From Compostibacter hankyongensis (GTDB lineage Bacteria > Bacteroidota > Bacteroidia > Chitinophagales > Chitinophagaceae), in contig NZ_BAABFN010000001.1 of the NCBI RefSeq assembly GCF_039541075.1, forward strand, positions 186,001-250,000: a DNA stretch of 64,000 nucleotides. The letters run 5' to 3'. Numbering within the stretch: the stretch's first letter is position 1; the number at the start of each line of letters is the position of its first letter. Positions 8,876-17,359 of the stretch are shown one piece after another. The notes under the pieces are model-generated. The model saw nothing but the letters and a program-made list of their open reading frames with translations. It searched no databases and was not told where the DNA came from. A program made the position numbers and the translations under genes.

Positions 8876-10348
8876 ATGGGAAAAGAAACCGGTTTTATGG
8901 AATATACGCGGGAGCTTCCTGAAAAAGAGGATTCCCGCAGCAGGGTAAAGCATTACGAGGAATTTGTACACCGCTACACGCCCGAGGCGCTGAACGAGCA
9001 GTCTGCCCGCTGTATGAACTGCGGCATTCCCTTTTGTCACAGCGGATGTCCTCTTGGCAATGTGATCCCCGATTTTAACGACGCGGTATATAACAAACAG
9101 TGGGAAGAAGCCTATCAGATCCTTTCTTCCACCAATAACTTCCCCGAGTTTACCGGCCGCATCTGTCCCGCGCCCTGCGAGTCGGCCTGTGTGCTGGGCA
9201 TCAACCAGCCGCCGGTGACCATCGAGGAGATCGAAAAACACATCATCGAGATCGCCTTTGAGAAAAAGCTGGTTCGCCCCCGCACCCCACTGGTCCGTAC
9301 GGGTAAAAAAGTGGCCGTGGTGGGTTCGGGCCCCGCGGGCCTCGCCGTCGCTGCCCAGCTGAACTATGCCGGCCACGCGGTCACGGTTTTTGAGCGCGAC
9401 GATGCGCCCGGAGGGCTGCTGCGCTATGGCATCCCCGATTTCAAGCTGGAGAAATGGGTCGTGGACCGGCGGATAAAGCTGATGGAAGAGGAGGGCGTTA
9501 CCTTCCGCTGCAATACCGAAGTAGGCGTCGACCTGCAGGTGCAGGACCTGCAGCACGGATTCCATGCCGTGGTGCTGGCCGGAGGCTCTACCATACCGCG
9601 GGACCTCCCGGTGACGGGCCGTGAGCTGAACGGCATTCACTTTGCCATGAGCTTCCTGAAACAACAGAACAAACGTAACGGCAACCGCGCCGTGGGCGGC
9701 GACGATATCCTGGCCGCCGGCAAAAATGTAGTCGTGATCGGCGGTGGAGACACCGGCTCCGACTGCGTCGGCACCTCCAACCGGCAGGGCGCCCGCAGCG
9801 TCACCCAGTTTGAGCTGCTGCCCCAGCCTCCGAAAGACCGTACCCCCTATATGCCCTGGCCTACCTATCCCATGCTGCTGAAGACCACTTCTTCCCACGA
9901 AGAAGGGGCCGACCGCGAATGGGCGGTGAGCACCAAGGCCTTTATCGGGGATGAAAACGGTAACCTGAAGGCGCTGCAGATCGTTACGCTGGAATGGCAG
10001 CAGGGCACCGACGGACGCCCCTCCAAGTTTACCGAAGTGCCGGGCTCCGAACGGGAGATCCCCTGCGAGCTGGCGCTGCTGGCCATGGGCTTTGTGCATC
10101 CCCAGCACGAAGGGCTGCTGGATGATCTGAATGTGGAGCTGGACGACCGCGGGAATGTAAAGGCCACCGAAAAAGATTACCAGACCAGCGCCGCCCGGGT
10201 TTTTGCCGCCGGCGATATGCGCCGCGGGCAGTCCCTGGTGGTGTGGGCCATCTCCGAAGGACGGGAATGCGCCCGCAAGGTGGATGAGTTCCTGACAGGA
10301 TCTTCGCGCCTGGAAAGCAAAGACCAGTCGCTGATGCAGCTGGCCTGA
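8876..10348 (+). CDS. gltD: Glutamate synthase (NADPH), small subunit
   Basis: A 490-residue FAD and Fe-S protein that passes electrons from NADPH to GltB. The N-terminal cysteine clusters CMNCGIPFCHSGCPLG and CPAPCESACVLG bind two [4Fe-4S] centres. The FAD fingerprint GSGPAGLAV is near residue 150, and the NADPH-binding GGGDTGSDC is near residue 290. The ATG at 8876 follows an AAGG ribosome-binding-like stretch; a GTG two codons upstream overlaps that stretch and is less likely. It forms an operon with gltB and ends at a clear terminator. Confidence 0.96.
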   Translation: MGKETGFMEYTRELPEKEDSRSRVKHYEEFVHRYTPEALNEQSARCMNCGIPFCHSGCPLGNVIPDFNDAVYNKQWEEAYQILSSTNNFPEFTGRICPAPCESACVLGINQPPVTIEEIEKHIIEIAFEKKLVRPRTPLVRTGKKVAVVGSGPAGLAVAAQLNYAGHAVTVFERDDAPGGLLRYGIPDFKLEKWVVDRRIKLMEEEGVTFRCNTEVGVDLQVQDLQHGFHAVVLAGGSTIPRDLPVTGRELNGIHFAMSFLKQQNKRNGNRAVGGDDILAAGKNVVVIGGGDTGSDCVGTSNRQGARSVTQFELLPQPPKDRTPYMPWPTYPMLLKTTSSHEEGADREWAVSTKAFIGDENGNLKALQIVTLEWQQGTDGRPSKFTEVPGSEREIPCELALLAMGFVHPQHEGLLDDLNVELDDRGNVKATEKDYQTSAARVFAAGDMRRGQSLVVWAISEGRECARKVDEFLTGSSRLESKDQSLMQLA

Positions 10349-10380
10349 AAAAACGGTCATCTATACCGCCGCAACAGATA

Positions 10381-10409
10381 GCCCTTCCGTTATGGAAGGG
10401 CATTTTTTT
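10381..10409 (+). terminator. Rho-independent terminator of gltBD
   Basis: An 8-bp perfect stem (GCCCTTCC / GGAAGGGC) with a 5-base loop is followed by ATTTTTTT. It lies 32 bases after the gltD stop. Confidence 0.92.
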
Positions 10410-10478
10410 GTCCTGCGCAGAACGGTGAGCCGGCCGGGTTGCGCTAAAAAGTGTATTTTCGGTAAAACCCGTGCGCTC

Positions 10479-11573
10479 ATGCCTTTTCGCCATCTGCCCA
10501 AAACCCTGGTCCAGCAGCTCAATCCGCTTCATCCGCGCAAGCGGCCGGTAATGCCCTACAACCCGGTAACGGGGTCGACCCAACGAAAAGAAGCGGAAAA
10601 GGTGCATCTGCGGGTATTTAACTATACTCCTTCCGGCTGCAGCGAAACCGTTTTGCAGGACGTGTCGGAGGTGGTGCCTTTTACAGAAAAGGCCTCCGTA
10701 AGCTGGGTTTGCGTCAACGGTATACGCCGGAAAGAGGTGGAAGCGCTTTGCGCACGCTATAATGTGGACCCGCTGATCAAAGACGATATTCTCAGCATGG
10801 GCCAGCGGGCCAAGATGGACGAGATCGGGGATATCCTGTACTGCCTGCTGCCCGCTATTTATTTCCGGAACAATGCGGTAGACATCGAACAGGTGAGCCT
10901 GGTGCTGGGGCGTAATTTCCTGCTTTCCTTCGGCGAGCAGGCCCCCCAGGATCTCTTTGAGAGCCTGCGTGAACGGCTCCGGCAGGACAATACCCGTCTC
11001 CGCTCCGCCGGCGCGGACTACCTGCTGTACTCGCTGCTGGACACCATCGTGGATAACTATTTCCTGGCCATGGAAAAGCTGGGAGAGGTTATCGAGGATA
11101 TGGAAGACCTGATCCCCCGCCGCCCCACCAACCGGATCCTCGTGCAGGTCAACCGGATGCGGAAGGAGGTCACCATGATCCGCAGGGCCATGAGCCCCGT
11201 GCGGGAGCTGGTGAACGGTGTGCTGAAAAGCGAGAGCCCGCTCATCCAGAAAAAGACGGGCAAATATTTTAAAGATGTTTACGACCATATCATCCAGGCC
11301 AACGATACGGTGGAAAGCTACCGGGATATGGTGATGAACCTGCAGGATCAGTACCTCAACAATATGAACCTGCGGATGAACGAGGTAATGAAAGTACTGG
11401 CGGTGGTGACCACGCTGATGGCGCCCATGACGGTCATCGCCGGCATTTACGGGATGAATTTCGATCACATGCCGGAGCTGCACACGCGCTACGGCTATTT
11501 TATCACCCTGGGCGTAATGGGATTTATCCTGATGGTGATGATCTGGATCTTCAAACGGCGGGGCTGGTTTTAG
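10479..11573 (+). CDS. corA: CorA-family magnesium/cobalt transporter
   Basis: A 364-residue protein with the CorA plan: a long cytoplasmic alpha/beta funnel, a coiled helix (about 190-290), then two C-terminal membrane helices. The signature GMN is present as AGIYGMNFDHMPEL just after the first helix, and the chain ends in a basic tail, FKRRGWF. CorA forms a pentameric Mg2+ channel in the inner membrane. The ATG at 10479 was chosen because the upstream part of the frame runs into the gltBD terminator. The upstream gap is short and no promoter box was identified. Confidence 0.93.
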   Translation: MPFRHLPKTLVQQLNPLHPRKRPVMPYNPVTGSTQRKEAEKVHLRVFNYTPSGCSETVLQDVSEVVPFTEKASVSWVCVNGIRRKEVEALCARYNVDPLIKDDILSMGQRAKMDEIGDILYCLLPAIYFRNNAVDIEQVSLVLGRNFLLSFGEQAPQDLFESLRERLRQDNTRLRSAGADYLLYSLLDTIVDNYFLAMEKLGEVIEDMEDLIPRRPTNRILVQVNRMRKEVTMIRRAMSPVRELVNGVLKSESPLIQKKTGKYFKDVYDHIIQANDTVESYRDMVMNLQDQYLNNMNLRMNEVMKVLAVVTTLMAPMTVIAGIYGMNFDHMPELHTRYGYFITLGVMGFILMVMIWIFKRRGWF

Positions 11574-11672
11574 CTAACGGATACCCCCATACACCGTTGC
11601 GGCAAGCTGCGCGGTGCCATCCTGGGGCCTCCGTTCTGGTACACCCGTCCCGGAAATACGCCCCGGGAGGTT

Positions 11673-13157
11673 TCAGCTGTTCCATTCCCCGCGATAAGTC
11701 CTTTTTACATACCGGTTGGCGGCGTCAAAATTGGTGATGCGCATGGCCTCGCCGTCCCACAACAGTTTTTTCCTGCCCGGGAATATCGTACCGGTGGATT
11801 TTATACCGCCCTCGCTTTCGATGGTGCCTTCTTCGTGATACATATAGCTGCGGATGGCGAGGTTGCCCATGAGCACCATCTCGGTCAGCGGACCGGCCTG
11901 GGAGAAGGGGGAGCTGACTGCCTTGGGGTCGCCCTTTTTGCAGGCCTCCACCCATTGGGTCTCATGGCCGTCGGCCCCGCGGGGCACCAGCGGCCGGGTG
12001 GGGGACGGAAGGTCCGCTTCTTTCATTCGTCGTGTAGGCAGCAACGTGGGCTTCATCCCCCACATGCCGGTCATGATCTTTCCCTTGCTGCCTTCGAAGA
12101 TGACGCCGCCGTCCCAGTCGCCCATCTGCTCGTCCGGCAGCAGCTCATCGGGGCGTCGCGGCAGGATGCCGCCATCGTACCAGATCACCTCCACCGCGGG
12201 CAGGTTTATTTTCCAGCCGGCCGGCGCCTTTCTTTCCGGGAACTGCAGGTAGATCACCGAGGAGGGCGGACAGCTGTCCATATGATAATCTTCCTGGAAG
12301 AAATCGCTGTATACCGACCCCACGCTGCATTGCACTTCCGTGGGGTACTGCAGCTGCAGGGCGCGGAAGGGCACATCCATGATATGGCAGGCCATGTCGC
12401 CGAGGGCGCCGGTGCCATAGTCCCACCAGCCCCGCCAGTTGAAGGGGAGGTAGGCGGAATTATAGTCGCGCTGCGGTGCGGTGCCGAGCCAGAGGTTCCA
12501 GTCGAGTTCCGGAGGAACGGCCTGTTTCTCCTTGGGCGTAGGCAGACCCTGGGGCCATACGGGGCGGTTGGTCCAGCAGTGCACGCGGTGCACCGGCCCG
12601 ATAAGGCCGGCCTGTACCCAGGCTTCCACATTGCGGGTATCGTCCCCGCTGCTGCCCTGGTTGCCCATCTGGGTGACCAGCTTTGGATACCGGGCGGCGG
12701 CCCGGGTCAGCTCACGGGCTTCGTAGATGTCGTGGGTCAGCGGCTTCTGGGTATAGACATGCTTGCCGGACTGCATGGCCGCCAGGGTGGCCACAGTATG
12801 GGTATGGTCCGGTGTGGCAATGATCACGGCATCGATATTCCGGTGCTCCTTTTCGAGCATCACGCGGAAATCCTTGTAGCGCGGCGCTTTGGGGAATTTT
12901 TTAAACATGGCGGCGGCCTGCCGGTCGTCCACATCGCAAAGCGCGGCAATGTTTTCTGCGCCGTTGTTCCAGGCTTTTTGGATATTGTCTTTTCCCTTGC
13001 CCCCGCTGCCGATGGCGGCGATGTTCAGCTTGTCGCTGGGGGCGGTGTAGCCGCGGCCGAGGACGTGGCGTGGCACGATGTAAAAACCGGCCGCAGCAAG
13101 GGAGGCGTTCCGGATAAATGTTCTTCTGGGAAGCGTTTGCGGATCAGGAGGAGTCAT
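11673..13157 (-). CDS. Tat-exported Gfo/Idh/MocA oxidoreductase (copy 2)
   Basis: A 494-residue protein with a twin-arginine signal (PRRTFIRNASLAAAGFYIVP) and a Rossmann motif, IAAIGSGGKG, at about residue 50. The Gfo/Idh catalytic region is recognisable (KPLTHDIYEARELT) and a C-terminal alpha/beta domain follows. Family members interconvert sugars or cyclitols and their keto forms with tightly bound NAD(P). Export to the periplasm is a Bacteroidota habit. The ATG at 13157 sits directly before the Tat signal. It is closely similar along its whole length to the next gene upstream (13240-14703), pointing to tandem duplication, but a terminator separates them. The substrate cannot be read from sequence. 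Confidence 0.85.
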   Translation of the reverse strand: MTPPDPQTLPRRTFIRNASLAAAGFYIVPRHVLGRGYTAPSDKLNIAAIGSGGKGKDNIQKAWNNGAENIAALCDVDDRQAAAMFKKFPKAPRYKDFRVMLEKEHRNIDAVIIATPDHTHTVATLAAMQSGKHVYTQKPLTHDIYEARELTRAAARYPKLVTQMGNQGSSGDDTRNVEAWVQAGLIGPVHRVHCWTNRPVWPQGLPTPKEKQAVPPELDWNLWLGTAPQRDYNSAYLPFNWRGWWDYGTGALGDMACHIMDVPFRALQLQYPTEVQCSVGSVYSDFFQEDYHMDSCPPSSVIYLQFPERKAPAGWKINLPAVEVIWYDGGILPRRPDELLPDEQMGDWDGGVIFEGSKGKIMTGMWGMKPTLLPTRRMKEADLPSPTRPLVPRGADGHETQWVEACKKGDPKAVSSPFSQAGPLTEMVLMGNLAIRSYMYHEEGTIESEGGIKSTGTIFPGRKKLLWDGEAMRITNFDAANRYVKRTYRGEWNS

Positions 13158-13187
13158 GGTAAGACGTTTTGGCACGCAAAAGATAAT

Positions 13188-13221
13188 AAAAAAAGGTGAA
13201 GGGATATCCTTCACCTTTTTT
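13188..13221 (-). terminator. Rho-independent terminator between tandem Gfo/Idh genes
   Basis: GGTGAAGG (13195-13202) and CCTTCACC (13208-13215) form an 8-bp stem with a 5-base loop. It is flanked by A7 on one side and T6 on the other, so it can act in either direction. On the minus strand it lies 18 bases after the stop of the upstream gene and only about 30 bases before the next start. Confidence 0.85.
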
Positions 13222-13239
13222 GTTTTTGGCCGGGAGCGA

Positions 13240-14703
13240 TCAGAACTTCAGTTCTGGCCAGCCCTGGCGGTAGGTGCGTTTCACATACTCGTTGGCCGGA
13301 TCGAAGTTGGTCACCTTCATGTCGTCGCCGTTCCATTGCAGGGTGATACCGCGTCCGGGATAACTGGTCTTGTCTCCTTTCTTTTCCTGGTAGTTGAAGC
13401 TGCGGATGGCGAGGTTGCCCATGAGAATGCTTTCGGTCAGCGGTACGGCATATCCGATAAAGGGAGAGTCCACCATCTTGCTGCCTTTTTCGTAGCCGGC
13501 GATACAGGCGTCCACCCACTGTTTGTAATGGCCTTCCGCTCCGCCCGGTACACGGGGGTATTTCTTGGGTACGTTGGCCTTCTTGGAGGTCGGCAGCAGC
13601 GTCTGGTCCTGTCCGTATACGCCGCACATCATCTTTCCTTTGGTGCCTTCGAAGATCACGCCGTTGCCCTTATCGCCTTTGCCGCCCATGATCTCATTGG
13701 GGCCCAGCTCTTCAGGACGCTCGGGCTGTATGCCGCCGTCCATCCAGTTGAGCTTGATGGTATTGCCGTTCTTGCCCTTGTATTTGAAATGGATGGAAGA
13801 GGCTACGGGGCCGCTGTCCGGCAGGTAGGCCTGGCTGAAGTTGCCGTCGTAGACGGTGGCTACGCTGCACTGTACCTCGTAGGGGAAGCCCAGCTCCAGC
13901 ACCTTGAATACGGGGCCTACGATATGGCAGGCCATGTCGCCAAGGGCGCCGGTGCCATAGTCCCACCAGCCGCGCCAGTTGAACGGCACCACGTTGTCTT
14001 CATATTCTTTCTGGGGAGCGGTGCCCAGCCAGAGGTCCCAGTTGAGTCCCTCGGGGACAGACGGGTTCTTGTTGGGCCATTTGATGCCCTGGGGCCATAC
14101 GGGACGGTTGGTCCAGCAGTGTACGGTATGCACTTCCCCGATGAGGCCGGCTTCGTACCACTCTTTCAGATCGCGCACCCCGTCGTTGGAGGAGCCCTGG
14201 TCGCCCATCTGGGTCACTACCTTGTAGCGTTTGGCGGCGTCGCCCAGCATGCGGGATTCCCAGATATCGTGGGTGAGGGGCTTCTGTACGTATACGTGCT
14301 TACCCAGCTGCATGGCGTGGAAGGCCACGATAGCATGGTTATGATCGGGTATGCCCACGGAGAGGGCGTCGAAGTTCTTGCTTTCCTTCTCCAGCAGCTC
14401 GCGCCAGTCGTGATAATATTTTGCTTTGGGAAAAAGCTTCCGGTTCCCGGCGGCCTGTCTGTCGTCCACATCGCAGAGAAAGGCGATCTCGGCGTTCCCG
14501 CTCTTGGCAAAATGACGCTGATCGTCGCCACCCTTTCCTCCCGCACCTACACCGGCGATGAGCAGCTTGTCGCTGGGAGCGATATATCCTCTGCCACCCA
14601 GGACGTGACGGGGCACAATGTAAAAACCTGCCGCAGCCAATCCGGCGTTGCGGATAAATTTACGGCGGGAGTCCCCGGTAGATTGGTTTTTGTTTTCTTC
14701 CAT
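13240..14703 (-). CDS. Tat-exported Gfo/Idh/MocA oxidoreductase (copy 1)
   Basis: A 487-residue paralogue of the 11673-13157 product. It has a Tat signal (SRRKFIRNAGLAAAGFYIVP), the nucleotide-binding IAGVGAGGKGG, the KPLTHDIWESR segment and identical landmarks such as VHCWTNRPVWPQG. Like its neighbour it is expected to be a periplasmic NAD(P)-dependent sugar or cyclitol oxidoreductase. It follows the GMC dehydrogenase pair (spacing 59 bases to the small subunit), which suggests that a sugar oxidised by the GMC enzyme is handled further by this protein; that link is inference. Transcription probably ends mainly at the hairpin just downstream. Confidence 0.87.
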   Translation of the reverse strand: MEENKNQSTGDSRRKFIRNAGLAAAGFYIVPRHVLGGRGYIAPSDKLLIAGVGAGGKGGDDQRHFAKSGNAEIAFLCDVDDRQAAGNRKLFPKAKYYHDWRELLEKESKNFDALSVGIPDHNHAIVAFHAMQLGKHVYVQKPLTHDIWESRMLGDAAKRYKVVTQMGDQGSSNDGVRDLKEWYEAGLIGEVHTVHCWTNRPVWPQGIKWPNKNPSVPEGLNWDLWLGTAPQKEYEDNVVPFNWRGWWDYGTGALGDMACHIVGPVFKVLELGFPYEVQCSVATVYDGNFSQAYLPDSGPVASSIHFKYKGKNGNTIKLNWMDGGIQPERPEELGPNEIMGGKGDKGNGVIFEGTKGKMMCGVYGQDQTLLPTSKKANVPKKYPRVPGGAEGHYKQWVDACIAGYEKGSKMVDSPFIGYAVPLTESILMGNLAIRSFNYQEKKGDKTSYPGRGITLQWNGDDMKVTNFDPANEYVKRTYRQGWPELKF

Positions 14704-14762
14704 GTTATGAATTTTAGGACGTTGAAATTAAAAAGAGGGTTTTGCGGAGTGATGGCGAAGGC

Positions 14763-15482
14763 TCAGCTGTCAAAGGTGAAGAGCTTGTCATGGTCTTCCG
14801 CCTTTACGCATACCTCCAGCATTTTTTCATCATAAGCATAGCCGTACTGCTTGAGCACGTCTGCCGGTACGCCGTCCCATACATTGGGGGTATTGCCGGC
14901 ATAGCCGAGGTCGGCGATGCCGATCTTGCTGCTGAAGAAGCCGGTGGCCGTAAGATTACGCATGAGGTTGAAAAAGTTGACGCCGGCCTGCATTTCGGGC
15001 TTTGCCTTTTTGGGCCAGGCGATCTCGTCCACCATTTCCATCTGCTGCTCCTTGCTGCAGCCTGAAAAGCCTTTGCCGTAACGCTTCAGGCATTGCATAT
15101 CCAGCCAGCGGAGACCGCCGCGCATGGGTGTCTGGTGCGAGGGCATATCCTTGACGATAAACTCGATGAAGTCGGGAACGCCGGCGTCGGTAGCGCTGCC
15201 GGACTTGTCATCCTTCGGGATGATGATGTCTGCGAGTACGGCGATGGTTTTCATCTCGCCGTCGGTGAAGAACTTCTCCTCCATCATCCCCTGGTCGCGC
15301 TTGATCTCTTCGGGCTGCCGCCCCGAGTTTTCTTCCCAGTCTTTATGATTGCCGGCCCATTTGCTGCTGTCGGCCGTGGTTACCATTTTCCCCTTTTCCT
15401 GCCCGGTGTTGCAGGCTTCCAGCACGGCGCCGGCGGATACGGAACCGATCAGCAGTGCTTTTAAGGAATCTCTTCTGTTCAT
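14763..15482 (-). CDS. Gluconate 2-dehydrogenase subunit 3-like protein
   Basis: A 239-residue protein starting with NRRDSLKALLIGSV, a twin-arginine signal, then a lipobox-like LEAC, so it may be Tat-exported and lipidated. The body matches the gluconate 2-dehydrogenase subunit 3 family: LADIIIPKDD, VPDFIEFIVKDM and a Trp-rich segment. In known complexes such as membrane sugar dehydrogenases and glucoside 3-dehydrogenase, this small subunit carries the export signal and escorts a GMC subunit that has none. The adjacent GMC gene indeed lacks a signal peptide and lies 37 bases upstream in the same operon. Confidence 0.86.
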   Translation of the reverse strand: MNRRDSLKALLIGSVSAGAVLEACNTGQEKGKMVTTADSSKWAGNHKDWEENSGRQPEEIKRDQGMMEEKFFTDGEMKTIAVLADIIIPKDDKSGSATDAGVPDFIEFIVKDMPSHQTPMRGGLRWLDMQCLKRYGKGFSGCSKEQQMEMVDEIAWPKKAKPEMQAGVNFFNLMRNLTATGFFSSKIGIADLGYAGNTPNVWDGVPADVLKQYGYAYDEKMLEVCVKAEDHDKLFTFDS

Positions 15483-15519
15483 CTTGCAAAAACGATTTAT
15501 GAATGCGGTGAAAAAAAGC

Positions 15520-17259
15520 TTAGATGTTTCCTTTTTTTAACTGGTCGATCATGTTCTCCGAAGCCCTCCAGGAAAGCGCCAGGATGGTCCAGGTAGGATT
15601 TTTGTCGGCCTGTGATACAAAGGGTCCGCCGTCCACCACAAAGAGGTTTTTACAATCATGCGCCTGGTTGAACTTGTTCACCGCGGACCTTTTGGGATCG
15701 TCGCCCATGCGCACGGTGCCCACTTCGTGGATGATACGTCCCGGGGCCTCGAGGCCGTACTTGCTTTCGGGGCCGGGCTTTGTGCCGGTGGGGATGCCGC
15801 CCATGGCATGGATGATCTCCTCAAAGGTATCCTGCATATGCTTGGCCTGCTTGATCTCATGATCGCTCCAGGTATAATTAAAGCGGAGAACGGGGATGCC
15901 GTATTTATCCACCACGTTGGGGTCGATCTCGCAATAGTTATCTTCGCGGGCGATGCACTCGCCGCGGCCGGCCATGCCGAAACCGGCGCCGTAGAAATAA
16001 CGGTAGTCGTCTTTGAGAGACGCCCCGTAGCCGCCGGCTTCCTTTTTCTTTCCGTCGCGGGCGGGGAAGCGTCCGTTCATGTTTTCCATGCCGAAGCCGA
16101 AGCCGTAACCCGGCATGCCCATGCCGCCTCCGTATTCGATATGATAGCCGCGGGGGAAGTCCAGCTTTTTGTTGTCCAGCCACCAGGGGGTATAGAGGTG
16201 CATACCGCCTACGCCGTCTTCGTTATAACGCTTGCGGCCGAAGAGCTGGGGCAGTATGGCGCCGCGGGATGCCCCGGTGGAGTCGTGCAGGTATTTGCCC
16301 ACCACGTTGCTGGAGTTGGCCAGTCCGTTGGGATGCTGGGCCGATTTGGAGTTGAGCAGCAGCCGGGCCGATTCGCAGGCGCTGGCCGCCAGCACTACCG
16401 TTTTGGCGCGCACTTCATATTCCTGCATATCGTCTTTGTGCACATAGGAAACGCCGGTTGCCTGTCCGTTCCGGTCGGTAAGCACTTCGCGGGCCATGGC
16501 ATTGGTGAAGACGTCCACGTTGCCGGTTTTGAGCGCGGGTTTTACCAGTACCGAAGAGGAAGAAAAATCCGCATAGATCTGACAGCTGCGGTTGCATTGC
16601 GAGCAATAGAAGCAGGACTTGCGGTCGTTGATAGGACGGGTCAGCATGGACAGGCGGCTGTGGATCACCTTTACCCCTACCTTCTCAGCGCCTCTTTTCA
16701 TCATCAACTCATGCAGGCGCGGTTTGGGCGGAGGCAGGAAATGGCCGTCCGGCTCGTTTTCGATTCCTTCGCGCGTGCCGAATACGCCGATGAGCTTGTC
16801 TACCTTATCATAATAAGGCGCTACATCCTCATAGCCGATGGGCCAGTTTTCGCCCAGTCCGTCCACATCTTTATGCTTGAAATCGCGGGGACCGAAACGG
16901 AGCGAGATACGGCCCCAGTGGTTGGTTCGTCCGCCGATCATGCGCGATCGGAACCAGTCGAATTCGGTACCATTTTTGTGCGTATAGGGTTCGCCGTCGA
17001 TCTGCCAGCCGCCCCAGGCTGCATCGAAGTCGCCGAAGGGTCTTGTGGTGCCGGCGCCGCGACGGGGAGATTCATAAGGCCACTTTAGCTGGGTGCGTAT
17101 CTTGGGATCCGCCGGGTCAAACATGGGACCTGCTTCCAGTAAGGCAATCTTAAGCCCCGCCTTCGACAGTATGTAAGCGGCCATGCCTCCTCCGGCACCG
17201 GAGCCTACGATACAGACGTCGTATACTTTGGGGGACTTTTTAATCTGAAATTCCGCCAT
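15520..17259 (-). CDS. GMC-family FAD sugar dehydrogenase, catalytic subunit
   Basis: A 579-residue flavoprotein. The N-terminal FAD dinucleotide motif is VGSGAGGGMAAYILSKAG at about residues 18-35. A CYYCSQCNRSCQ-like Cys-rich patch (FYCSQCNRSCQ) lies near residue 220. The C-terminal GMC_oxred_C region holds HEVGTVRMGDDP and a second FAD-contacting segment, NLFVVDGGPF. Such enzymes oxidise sugars or glycosides, often at C3 or C2, and pass electrons to a cytochrome. It has no signal peptide, so export probably depends on the Tat-bearing partner encoded next. It is the first gene of the cluster; a palindrome lies about 50 bases upstream. Confidence 0.88.
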   Translation of the reverse strand: MAEFQIKKSPKVYDVCIVGSGAGGGMAAYILSKAGLKIALLEAGPMFDPADPKIRTQLKWPYESPRRGAGTTRPFGDFDAAWGGWQIDGEPYTHKNGTEFDWFRSRMIGGRTNHWGRISLRFGPRDFKHKDVDGLGENWPIGYEDVAPYYDKVDKLIGVFGTREGIENEPDGHFLPPPKPRLHELMMKRGAEKVGVKVIHSRLSMLTRPINDRKSCFYCSQCNRSCQIYADFSSSSVLVKPALKTGNVDVFTNAMAREVLTDRNGQATGVSYVHKDDMQEYEVRAKTVVLAASACESARLLLNSKSAQHPNGLANSSNVVGKYLHDSTGASRGAILPQLFGRKRYNEDGVGGMHLYTPWWLDNKKLDFPRGYHIEYGGGMGMPGYGFGFGMENMNGRFPARDGKKKEAGGYGASLKDDYRYFYGAGFGMAGRGECIAREDNYCEIDPNVVDKYGIPVLRFNYTWSDHEIKQAKHMQDTFEEIIHAMGGIPTGTKPGPESKYGLEAPGRIIHEVGTVRMGDDPKRSAVNKFNQAHDCKNLFVVDGGPFVSQADKNPTWTILALSWRASENMIDQLKKGNI

Positions 17260-17305
17260 AATATTTTAACCTGTTTAATGGATGTTGTATAAGAACAGCG
17301 CCCAA

Positions 17306-17324
17306 TTTAAACATTTTGTTTAAA
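17306..17324. promoter_or_regulatory. Palindrome upstream of the GMC operon
   Basis: TTTAAAC (17306-17312) and GTTTAAA (17318-17324) make perfect 7-base arms around a 5-base spacer. It sits in the 100-base gap before the first gene of the sugar-oxidation operon, about 50 bases from its start codon, where an operator would be expected. No regulator gene is adjacent. Confidence 0.4.
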
Positions 17325-17359
17325 CTATGTGGAAAAAACTGACCGCCCGCCTAAAAAAT

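Noticed and set aside
8654..10360. 568-residue open frame on the minus strand
   Set aside because: Antisense shadow of gltD; low-complexity His/Gly/Gln-rich composition and no motifs.
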